DNA of 64,000 bases, taken from positions 100,050,501 through 100,114,500 of the forward strand of contig CM075346.1 in assembly GCA_037693485.1 (NCBI GenBank), given 5' to 3'. The notes beneath the pieces were generated by a model. It was not told the DNA's origin, did not search any database, and saw only the letters and a list, made by a program, of their open reading frames with translations. This DNA is from Kitagawia praeruptora. Lineage: Eukaryota > Streptophyta > Magnoliopsida > Apiales > Apiaceae. Shown piece by piece: positions 46,318 through 55,686 of this stretch (the stretch's first letter is position 1; the number at the start of each line of letters is the position of its first letter). The position numbers were made by a program, and so were the translations under genes.

Positions 46318-46434
46318 GAGCAGGGACTTGCTACAACTACTTTACATAAAGAAGGATTACGAAAGAGAAGTCTAGTCACAAGGAGTCTCTCTCTTCTGTC
46401 AAACAATTCTTCCAGCTCAATAAATTGATGTTTG
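46318..46434 (+). pseudogene. Unidentified captured terminal exon
   Basis: After a TGTGCAG acceptor an open stretch of 38 codons ends in TGA and is rich in Lys/Arg/Ser (GLRKRSLVTRSLSLLSNNSS). A 3' UTR-like region follows. It looks like the last exon of a host gene but no family was recognised. Confidence 0.4.
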
Positions 46435-46639
46435 AATCTTTGGTGGACACCGGTTGTCTTTTGAAATTTACCATGTTATTAGCTCTAGTACTTGTACATT
46501 TTAAGTTTTGTTCATTAGCTAGTGTTGGTAGATATTTTTGGATGATTTGGTTGGTTTTGTACTAGATGATGTTATTGAAATGATGTTGGATGATGTTATT
46601 GAAATGTAATTAATTTGGTTCTTGAATATTTAAATGTCA

Positions 46640-47000
46640 TATTTTTTTTTGTTTTTAAAATTAGTTATAAATGATTTTAATTATGTAACACTCAATGTGT
46701 TACAATTGGTAAAAGATGGTGTTACAATAGATTGTGGACCCCACCTAGATGTGGGCCCCAAAGTTGTCCATGTGCAAAATTATATCCTCTATTGTAACAC
46801 ACAAACTATGTTGCTGTAGAGTGTTCAAGATGTTGCTATAGAGGTCTTTAGTAACCACATTTGCTATGTTATCTTAGGCTGTGTTTTGATGTTACCTTAG
46901 ATATCTATAGTTACTGCTGAGAACCTAACACAGCTGAAGTGTTACCATAGCTCTATTTTGGCCTATGGTAACTTCAAACAGGGGTCTATGGTAACACAGT
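46640..47000. repeat. Right subterminal repeats of the CACTA element
   Basis: GTGTTACAAT, TGTAACAC, GTGTTACCATAG, CTATGGTAAC and related words recur about ten times in both orientations before the terminal repeat, mirroring the left end. Confidence 0.8.
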
Positions 47001-47034
47001 TTGGGGGTTGCTATAAGCAATCTATGACGTAGTG

Positions 47035-47116
47035 CTGGTGTTCTTGTCTCCATCACGAAGCCAAAATTGTTTAGCTCTTTGACGCCAAAAAATTTCTTTT
47101 TTCTCAAGTAATCTCA
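47035..47116 (-). pseudogene. LINE ORF2, most 5' remaining piece
   Basis: The minus-strand frame reads LEKKEIFWRQRAKQFWLRDG followed by DKNT, and continues as RFFHKYAS at 32190 once the CACTA element and one CTG are removed. This is the conserved linker just before plant LINE RT. The 5' truncation point is at about 47116. Confidence 0.85.
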
Positions 47117-47278
47117 GATGAAAAATATTTTAATATTGAGGAGTTGCTACTTTCTATTTGAATGCATTATAGATGCTTAAAGAAGTGCAGAAGTTAATAT
47201 TTAAACACTTAATTACGCATAAAATCTAGATTGTCTAGTCCCAGACTCCTAGTAGTTCAATTTTTAATAGCGATGTTT

Positions 47279-47763
47279 AGGGTGTAATCGAGTTAGATCG
47301 AATTAAATATTATTAAATTTTAGTTTGAATTTGATTAAAAAGTTCGGATTCTAGTTCGATTGAGTTCTATATTTCAAGCTCGAAATTTGGTTCGTAGAAA
47401 ACTTGATATGTTCGAGCTCGGCTCAAATACTCCAACCAATTTTATCAAATATTGGCAAAAGTTGACCAAAGCTTGAATATGATCGGTTCGACTTGAGTTC
47501 AACTCGAATTCGCTAAATTAAATGTAAATAAATATTAAATATTAATATATAAATATATGTATAATATATAAATATAAAAAATAAAAAGGTTCGATTAAGC
47601 TCGCGAATCTTATGAGTCGAGTAATTTGAAACTCGAACTCGAATTGGGTAAATATTCGAAAAGCTCGAACTCAAGATCGGCTCGATTATTATCAAATCGA
47701 ATTTGAATATTTTATAAATCGAACTCGAATAACTTACTAACAATTTGACTCGTTTACACCCCT
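47279..47763. mobile_element. hAT-like non-autonomous element with AGGGTGTAA ends
   Basis: It starts AGGGTGTAATCGAG and ends CTCGTTTACACCCCT, inverted counterparts. The interior is full of CTCGAACTCG/GAGCTCGA words near both ends with an AT-rich middle. Length 485 bp, non-coding. No clear target duplication was found; the hAT assignment is inferred from the AGGGGTGTAAACGAG-type terminus common in plants. Confidence 0.6.
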
Positions 47764-47883
47764 ACGGATTCTCTTTGTTAATTCTAGATAATTGATCAAT
47801 TAAAACTCTTCTGAAAATGTGTGATGGTAATTTAGGATTATATACACACATATTTGCCTATATATATATATATATAGTCCTAC

Positions 47884-48682
47884 TCTAATATAAACTAGAA
47901 ACGAAACCATAATCTAACATTTCAAGCTAATCTAAAGATCAAACTAGGGGTACCCCAATATAAAAAGTGTCTAAAATTTTAGGCTCCATTCAGCAAAAAA
48001 AAACTGTTCACTGAAACCAGACCCAGTCCCCTGAGAAATCACTAAATTATATTATAGAAATCAGCCGTTTATATTACAAAAATCACTAAATTATACGGTG
48101 GAAATCAGCAGAAATTTCAGAAAAAAACCCATTTCTTCTTCCATCACCCTACCCCCCACCACCACCACCACCACCCCACTGCCATCACCACCAACACCAC
48201 CAGATCTACAAATCGTTACCGGTTAACGGTGCTTCGCACCTTCTTGTACAGCGCTTCGCGCCTTTATCATTCTAAAGTTGTAAAGAATGTCAATCAATGG
48301 TAAAGGCAATAGATGATTGACGGGTGTGTCCAGGGCCTTCGGCCCTCACTACTACCTAACTCATCCGTTTACTGTCATAAATGCTTCGCATTTCTATGGC
48401 AAGTATGAAACTAAACCCTAATCTAACATTTTAAGCTCATCTAATGACCAAACTAGGGGTACCCCAATATAAAAAGTGTCTAAAATTTTAGGCTCCATTC
48501 AGCAAAAAAAAAACATTGTTCACTGCTGACGTGGCAGTGACGTCAGCGTGAACAGTAATTTTTTTTCCCTGTGAATGGAGCCAATAATTTTAAACACTTT
48601 CTGTGAAGGTGCCCCTGGCGGTGCCATTAGAATAAATGAAATATAATTTTTTTAGTGTTAGTTTCTAGTTTCTATTTAAGAG
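47884..48682. mobile_element. MITE copy and truncated second copy
   Basis: 48406-48682 is a fold-back element. The left arm (AACTAGGGGTACCCCAATAT, then TTTAGGCTCCATTCAGC) pairs with the right arm (GAATGGAGCC, GGTGCCCCTGGCGGTGCC) around the hairpin GTTCACTGCTGACGT/ACGTCAGCGTGAAC. The same left arm occurs at 47884-48005, followed by unrelated sequence with a (CAC)n run (48156-48176), so the first copy is truncated. (TA)n lies on both outer sides. Confidence 0.6.
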
Positions 48683-48722
48683 TTAGTTTCTATTTGATAC
48701 TTTGCCTATATATATATATATA

Positions 48723-49215
<493 letters not shown>

Positions 49216-49570
49216 GGGGGGCTGCTCAAATGAGACCCCTCTTATAATGAGACCCTTTCTTATAATGAGTCCCCCTCATATTTCTTGTATTTTAGAGGGC
49301 CCCGTTAGGGGCATCCAATACGAAAAATACTTATAATTCTACCCTCTATCCATTTATGAAAAGAAAAAATAAAAAAATTAATTTTTTTTTTGAAAAAAAA
49401 TGATGATGATGTGGCAGCAGTTTTTTTCATTTTTTTTCATTTTTTTTTGATTAATGAATAGAGGGTATAATTATAAGATTTTTTTTGTATTAGGTGTCCG
49501 TGGCGGGACCCTTTAGAATAGATAAAACATGAGGGAACTTATTATTAGAGAGGTCTCATTTGAACACCGC
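49216..49570. mobile_element. Inverted-repeat MITE, copy 2, in (TA)n
   Basis: Same family as 48723-49097 (GGGGGGCTGCTCAAATGAGA start, GGGCCCCGTTAGGGGC inner motif). It ends GGTCTCATTTGAACACCGC against (TA)n. More diverged at its right end. Confidence 0.8.
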
Positions 49571-49877
49571 TATATATATATATATATATATAGTAAATTG
49601 CAGCAAGGTGGCTTGTACTATTTTTAATTTGCACTTTGTTGGCCAACATTTAAAAGTCATCATTTGCATGGCTGAAGAAATGTTTTTAAAGCAGAAAAAG
49701 GGCTAGGCGCTGTCTCCGTTAGGAAAAAGTTAACGACGTTAAGTTTATTCGTAATTATGTGATATATTGAAGGGTACACTTGTAATTACAGAGATCACAT
49801 ATATATACTACTGTGTGCGAAAAGTTAAAATTAAAATAAATAATTTTATTTACTTAATTCATAATTAGTTTTAGAAT

Positions 49878-49957
49878 AAATAATTTTGTTCACATATAAA
49901 TAATTTACTTAATTATTTTATTTTATGTAAATTATTTATATGTGAACAAAATTATTT
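49878..49957. repeat. Perfect 31-bp inverted repeat
   Basis: 49878-49908 (AAATAATTTTGTTCACATAT...) is exactly complementary to 49927-49957, with an 18-base loop, inside the left arm of the Mutator-like element. Confidence 0.9.
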
Positions 49958-50322
49958 ATTTTTGTAAATGATTTAATTCTTCTTAGTTTTAAAATTAAAA
50001 TAAATTATTTTGTTTTTGAATTTAAACAATTAAGTAAATAATTCAGAATAAATTCTGAATTTAAGACATACTTTCTGAAAATTAATTTTAAAAAAATCAG
50101 ATTTTTATTGTAATAATACTTTTTAGATTAAAAGTAAATTTATAAAAGTAATTTAGAATTTACCCTGCTTCTAAAAGGGTAAAAGTAAAAAACATTAGTG
50201 TTTTTACCACACTAACTACAACAGATCAAAGTTTGACAGAATAAAGGAAAAAAAGGAATATCAAGAAATAATTGAAGAACATCAACACCCCCACCCCAGT
50301 TTCAGGCAATGGTGACGGACTC

Positions 50323-52642
50323 TGTTACAATATAGTATGCAGTGTTGTCAACTACTCTATCCAGCCTGTCAATAATTAGACTATAAATACAGTTAAAGAC
50401 ATTCAGTTGTATCTACTCTTTAAATACACAATGTAGTCTATTATACTTGCCTTCTCTCTGTAACAAACTATATGTTCAGTTATGTAAATATATAGTTTAT
50501 ATCTTCATCTTCTTCATTGTTACACTCCATGATTATGGAGCTTTATTACTGCATATTATAAATCTGTCATGGTATCAGAGCCTGAGATCTAGACTCCTGA
50601 TAATTGCTTCCGCTATTATCAACGCTGCTTCAATCTTTCTACCTACTGCGATCGTACTCCTTCGATTTGTGACAGAGTTTGTTTCGGAGCTTCATCGGAG
50701 CTTTAATGGCGGCTCCTATCATCGTCTTCATCTATCGATATTTACATTACATCGTCTTTGTCACAGCTATGATTTCTCATACTCAATCTCTATACTTTAA
50801 TCTCTGAATCTCTTGTTATGTATCAATTTTTTTTACTTGATTCACTGTTCGTGTTCATCGTTAAAGCTTCGATTTCGTAAGCTCAATTCTGTTCATCTCT
50901 GTTTGTGTTTCGTTCATAAAAATCACTGTTATTAATTGTTCTGTCTCTGATCGTTGTTGATCGATCATTATCAAAACATATCTGTTTTCGTTCTTATTGT
51001 TGTTGTGTATATCGTTGAGAATTCATGGCATCATTATCATGTTTTGTACTCTACGATTTGTTCTCTTTCAACTTGCATTTTACCTGTTCGATGAAACTCC
51101 TCAATGAGTTTTGTTGATTTTATCTTGCAAAGTTTGTTGTTGTTCTTGCCTATACACACAAAAGTCTATATCTCTATCTCTAATCGAATCAGTTAGAGAT
51201 GTCCAGCCTGTCATTTGTCATTGTTGTTACTCAATGTCCTCTGCACTTCCAGTGCATTTGTTGCTGCTACTTTACAGTAAATGAAAATTATCTTGCTACT
51301 CATAGCCTTTAGACTCCAGTTTGCACCTTGAAACTCATAGACTTCGGTTACCAGCATTGATGCTAAGTGTATTGTTATCTATCATGGTGTGGTTTATCAT
51401 GCTATTCATCGCTGCCTTGAGTTTGTTCAGTGCTTGCTCATTGTCCAGAAATTGCTACCTGCACATGATGTGATCATAAGAATCACACATGCTGTGTTGA
51501 TTTTTCCAATAAATGGAAGTCGTCTTATCTACCATTGCTGTCCAGAAAATGGAAGCCAAAAATTACCCTTGCTGTGCTCGAAATACTGAGTTTCAGTTTT
51601 GCTACATTTGTGTCCACTTACGGCAAGTTTATATCTATTATTGGCAAGTAGATAGCTGGATTTCGGCAAGTCTATAACTGTTGGCAAGTAAATAGCTGGG
51701 GTGGTACACCATAATCATTGTTACCAGTTTGCTACCAGTGTGATTTCTGGTGTTGCTGCTCCTACAAGTCTCTGTTAATCCTTGTTCATTCCTGCCATGG
51801 TTCCAAATTGTCCAAGTTGTAGGTGTCCAAGACTCTCCCACCTTCAACTTGAGGGGGGATGTTGGAATATGTTATTGTGTGCTGGTGTGTGCTGGTGACC
51901 TGGTGTGTGTTGGCAATAACCCACCTTTTAGTCTACAAATAGACACTTGTTCATTCAATTGTTGAAGTTAGATTAGATACAAAATGCTCATCCAGCTTTC
52001 TACATGATGTGATCTTCATGTATTGTTGAATTACATATACCTTACCTGTTACCTACCATGTTGAAGCTTATCAAAGTCTTCGATGCTTCTCTACCTCACT
52101 GCTGCATTTCTTCTGCTACCAAGTGCTACTACAACTTTGTTTCAGCTATGATGATAACTTTCTTGTGCTACTACTACGCTCATGATGTGATCTTCATGAA
52201 CCTTGCCTAACTACTACAGCTGCCATGTCCAATACCTACCTGCTGCCTTATTGCCTACTGATTGCTTGCTACCTACTGTGTGATGTGATCCCCACACTGC
52301 TGCTATGCTCCTTTGTTGTTGTTGTTGCTACCTGGAGCTGTTGCTTACTACACCTTGCTATTGTACATCCAAGTTGTATGTTTGCTATTTCGCTAACACA
52401 TCCAACTTGAGGGGGGATGTTACAATATACTATGCAGTGCTGTCAACTACTCTATCCAGCCTGTCAATAATTAGACTATAAATACAGTTAAAGACATTCA
52501 GTTGTATCTACTCTTTAAATACACAATGTAGTCTATTATACTTGCCTTCTCTCTGTAACAAACTATATGTTCAGTTATGTAAATATATAGTTTATATCTT
52601 CATCTTCTTCATCGTTACACTCCATGATTATGGAGCTTTATT
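50323..52642 (+). mobile_element. Non-coding copia-like LTR element (LARD-type)
   Basis: The 5' LTR (50323-50569, TG to CA, 247 bp) is followed directly by the tRNA-Met primer site TGGTATCAGAGC (50570-50581). The 3' copy begins at 52418 after the polypurine tract CAACTTGAGGGGGGA. It matches the 5' LTR over 225 bp with three differences, then stops 22 bp short of the LTR end. The 1.85 kb interior has no gag-pol; it is T-rich with repeated TGCTACCTACTG-like words. The element depends on others for movement, if it moves at all. Confidence 0.8.
51843..51866 (+). promoter_or_regulatory. Second polypurine tract-like site inside the LARD
   Basis: TTCAACTTGAGGGGGGATGTTGG repeats the arrangement seen before the true 3' LTR (polypurine tract followed by TGTT), but the following sequence is not the LTR. 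Confidence 0.55.
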
Positions 52643-52913
52643 TTAGAAACCATTTCACCCAAAATCTTAAGGTGTTGGGGAAGGCCCTTTCAAGGATCTT
52701 ATACTCATATATATTTAACATTCCCCCTCACTCGTAAGCCCACTATGGGGTAAGAGCCCACTATGGGGTAAGAGTGGTCACTAGGAGCCCATATTTGGAG
52801 CAATACCTTAGTGCCAAATTAAATTGAGAATATTGGGGGTGGTGGGGTTCGAACTTGAGACCTCCACAAACACCAGAGCTCTGATACCATGTTAGAAACC
52901 ATTTCACCCAAAA
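52643..52913 (-). mobile_element. Very short TRIM-like (or SINE-like) element
   Basis: On the minus strand a 22-bp sequence (52892-52913) is followed by CA, the tRNA-Met primer site TGGTATCAGAGC (52889-52878), a 135-bp interior, a purine tract TGAGGGGGAA and then TGTTAAATATA..., ending with the same 22 bp (52643-52664). This fits a TRIM with an 88-bp 3' LTR (52643-52730) and a truncated 5' LTR. The interior also holds a B-box-like AGTTCGAACCC, so a SINE with a 22-bp target duplication is the alternative. An 18-bp tandem duplication (CCCACTATGGGGTAAGAG) lies near 52740-52776. Confidence 0.6.
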
Positions 52914-53365
52914 CCAACGGCGAGTCCCGACGCGTTCGATACCAAGGCTGAACGAACCTAAAACTCTTTCCCATCAGTTATACAACATGAACACATCAAT
53001 AACACACAGAAAAACGATTAAAATGAACCACCAAGTTAAATTCCGGTGAGCTCGATTCTTTGACGGCCAAAATTCCGATTAGCATAAATCGGGAATGAAA
53101 CTCAGATATTAATACATCAAATCAAAGCTTGTAACACCCCCCTTTCTTTCCCCCAACCCCACTTTCACAACCGATTGGCCAATAGTTCGAACGATTGAAT
53201 TAAAAAAATATACAATACCCCCACTTTTTGCGAAAACATTGTTGGCTCATATTTTGAATCAATTGGGTTTGAGGTAGGTTTGATTTTTAGGTTGCAATCA
53301 ATTAGGTTGGATGAAGCCTTGCCAATACATACATACATACACGCAATAGAAACGTTGGAATATAA
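52914..53365. other. Right interior of the Mutator-like element
   Basis: No coding sequence recognised. Contains a short (CATA)n run near 53322 and a C-rich patch at about 53128-53165. Confidence 0.5.
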
Positions 53366-53528
53366 ATTGACTAAAATACCCTCATTGTCGTTAACGCCGT
53401 TTAGCTGGATTGGGCGGAACCCTTTTTTTGCTTTAAAAACATTTCTCCAACCATGCAAATGCTGACTTTTTAATGATGGCCAACAAAGTGCAAATTTAAA
53501 ATAGTACAAGCCACCTTGTTGCAATTTA

Positions 53529-53531
<3 letters not shown>

Positions 53532-53569
<38 letters not shown>
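53532..53569. repeat. (TA)n microsatellite
   Basis: About 38 bp of TA directly beside the right end of the Mutator-like element. Confidence 0.95.
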
Positions 53570-53573
<4 letters not shown>

Positions 53574-53879
53574 GTTTAATATAGTAAAGTATAGTAATAC
53601 GTTAATAATATTACTTTTTTATAAAATCCTATATTTATTCCATGGAAATTTACATATTTTTTCTATTTATATAATTTTTAAAAGATCGTATTATCCAAAA
53701 TAAAATAAATTTATGAATTCCTAAAGTGAGCTAATAAAACAGATTTGAAATCTCAGTAATCCAATGTCGTTGCCGAAAAAATTGTTAGAAAGTGGTGAAC
53801 AATGATAGACAGAGACAGCAACTTCTTTCTTTATCCACTTTCCGTGCTTTTCATTTACTTCGTGAAAAACGAAGTCAAC

Positions 53880-54415
53880 AACTCATTCCCGTGCTATTCT
53901 TTACTCCCTCCGTCCCTTTTGATTGTTAACATTTCACTTTTTCAAAACTTTATGGACATTAAATTTTTATACAGAAAAAGAAAATTTTAAAAAAAAGTTA
54001 TTTAACTATCCTTAAAATGCACCTTAAAATGCGTGCCAGAAAGTTTTGAAAAAGTGAAATGTTAACAATCAAAAGGGACGGAGAGAGTATTAAACTTACC
54101 AATAATATGATGGTTTTTTTATGTGTAGCAAATTTAAAGCGCAGATAATAAGAATTTAGTTGATATTTTTTGATTGATTTATTTTCATTAATGATAATAA
54201 ATCTTCCTGCATGCATAAAAATCTCAATCAATTAAATTTATCAATTCATAAAAAAGCATTCCAGTGCTATTCTTTATTAAACTTAGCAATAATATGACAA
54301 TTTTTTATGTGTATCAAATGACACATAATAAGAATTTAGTTGATATTTTTTTAATGATAATAAATCTTCCTGCATGCACAAAAATCTCAATCAATTAAAT
54401 TTATCAATGTCATAA
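53880..54415. repeat. Tandem duplication, first copy interrupted by a MITE
   Basis: CATTCCCGTGCTATTCTTTA at 53884-53903, resuming at 54090 (TTAAACTTACCAATAATATG) to about 54240, is repeated at about 54258-54415. It includes the phrases AGAATTTAGTTGATATTTTT and CTTCCTGCATGCA. The second copy is continuous where the first holds the MITE at 53904-54087. Confidence 0.8.
53904..54087. mobile_element. Stowaway-like MITE with long hairpin
   Basis: It starts CTCCCTCCGTCCCTTTTGAT and ends with its counterpart ATCAAAAGGGACGGAGAGAG. TA duplications lie at 53902-53903 and 54088-54089. It shares AACTATCCTTAAAATGCACC and TAAAATGCGTGCCA with the MITE at 11818-12064. 184 bp, fold-back throughout. Confidence 0.9.
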
Positions 54416-54671
54416 GAAAGAAAATGGTTGTTCGAATGTACCCTTACGTACATGCTAGAAAAACCGATAATATAATGATGATAACGTTGGACATTAAACA
54501 ATGGACAAGTTAAAAAAATGAATTTAAAATTACAACAAAAAGGTTGAAGTGTGGATCATTTTGAAGATGACTAGCAAATTTGGAGAAGGCACACAAAATT
54601 TGATGCGCAGTATCCAAAGTTAAAAACATGTAAAATCTCTACACATTTCGGAAATCTTTGTAAAAAGTTTA
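54416..54671. other. Intergenic DNA
   Basis: AT-rich; nothing recognised. Confidence 0.5.
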
Positions 54672-54971
54672 CTCCCTCCGTCCCATTTTATATGACACTT
54701 ATTCTTTTTTGGAACGTCCCAAAAAGAATGAACCTACTAAACTTACTATTTTTGAACATTACTTTTCACTATTACACCCACTACTTCTCTATTTTATACT
54801 TCTTTTTTATTAAATAAACACTATTACACCCACTACTTTCCTACATTACCCATTTTTTATACACCCACTCTCACAACCAACCAACCACATGCTACCACCT
54901 AGCAAGTCAAATAGTATTTTCTTAATCTCCGTGAAAGTCAAACCATGTCTTACAATTTGGGACGGAGGGAG
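54672..54971. mobile_element. Stowaway-like MITE
   Basis: It starts CTCCCTCCGTCCCATTTTAT and ends CAATTTGGGACGGAGGGAG, with TA on both sides (54670-54671, 54972-54973). 300 bp, with an internal duplicated phrase (ACACTATTACACCCACTAC). Confidence 0.88.
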
Positions 54972-55686
54972 TATTTCTTAAGCAACAAAAGACCGAACTA
55001 AATATTAGCATGCACTTTCTATAGCACCACTTTGCAATTCAACAAAGCATATTACGATAACAAATTATTAAGCCAAAAAAAAAAAAAAACCCTACCATTA
55101 CAAATTTGTAGGGCATTTTGTCAACAAAATGTCTAACAGAGATGCAAAACAACCTATCACAAACTTTAATTGTCCAAGTCTAACCAGAAAATACTTTTAT
55201 CTGGCTTATTTATTATTGCCAACTATAGGCAGGGGTTGCAATTCACAATGTACAGATATCTTTTGAATATTCTACAATTGAAATGACCAACCAAATCTAT
55301 GAAAAACTTCTATCTCTGTGTATAATTTAGGGGAGTCCTGTTTCTATCACTGTTCAAAATCATATAACATAAAACTGGCAACATAAAGGAAAGTTACAAA
55401 TTTGCCTTTCTACTCCGGAAGTTGTAAGGAGGATGGCAAAAGTACACATGTACAAACAACTGCCACTAGCTAATTCTTTAAAGCCATCCCATTGTAGATA
55501 AAGCTTGTCGAAATTTCTCTATGTAACAGCCACAATTCATCGCAAACTATTAAACATGCCACAGGGTCCAGGTCAAAATTGGTACTTCCTGATATTATAA
55601 CCCAGACATTGTAATCAGCATAGTCAACGACACCAGAAACTTTACAATCTAGACAACATACCTATTTTTTATACGCCTCTTCGTCA
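54972..55686. other. Intergenic DNA and 3' UTR of the HUA2-like gene
   Basis: The part from about 55340 to 55686 probably contains the minus-strand 3' UTR. No other feature was seen. Confidence 0.5.

Larger units (their letters stand above)
32194..47034. mobile_element. Pack-type CACTA transposon carrying host gene pieces
   Basis: The left end CACTACGCCATAGATGGCC and right end (inverted) CACTACGTCATAGATTGC match at 25 of 29 positions over the terminal 29 bp. CTG flanks both sides (32191-32193, 47035-47037), the 3-bp duplication expected of CACTA elements. Both subterminal regions are crowded with TGTTACCATAG-like words. The 14.8 kb interior contains pieces of an IAA-amino acid hydrolase gene, an FtsH-like gene, an unidentified terminal exon and a nested 9.2 kb Athila element. 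No TNP1/TNP2 transposase was seen, so the element is non-autonomous. Confidence 0.9.
19810..47116 (-). mobile_element. 5'-truncated LINE split by two younger transposons
   Basis: The LINE is read on the minus strand from 47116 to 19810 in three pieces: 47116-47035, 32193-31433 and 22076-19810. These abut exactly once the CACTA element (TSD CTG) and the Tat element (TSD ATAAC) are removed. The reconnected frames at both junctions follow the expected order of a plant LINE reverse transcriptase. Net length is about 3.1 kb. The A-rich 3' tail is at 19810-19835, and GATGAAA flanks both ends as a plausible 7-bp target duplication. The endonuclease and ORF1 are missing because of 5' truncation. Confidence 0.85.
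49592..53530. mobile_element. Mutator-like element with ~145-bp TIRs
   Basis: AGTAAATTGCAGCAAGGTGG at 49592 and the inverted counterpart ending at 53530 (CCACCTTGTTGCAATTTACT) open TIRs that stay alignable for about 145 bp, including TTTGCACTTTGTTGGCC and AAATGTTTTTAAAGC. (TA)n lies on both sides, so a 9-bp target duplication is compatible but cannot be delimited. The interior has no transposase; it holds a copia-like non-coding LTR element, a TRIM/SINE-like element and AT-rich DNA. Long TIRs and no coding are typical of non-autonomous MULEs. Confidence 0.75.

Noticed and set aside
32194..47034. Separate small host gene at the ILR1-like exon
   Set aside because: It lies between CACTA ends with a target duplication and lacks the signal peptide, the metal site and the C-terminal half, so it is treated as cargo.
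47884..48700. Helitron
   Set aside because: No 5' TC with 3' CTRR plus terminal hairpin. Inverted ends and TA flanks fit MITEs better.
50447..50800. Plus-strand open frame of 117 codons
   Set aside because: It crosses the LTR end and the primer-binding site of the LARD, so it is fortuitous.
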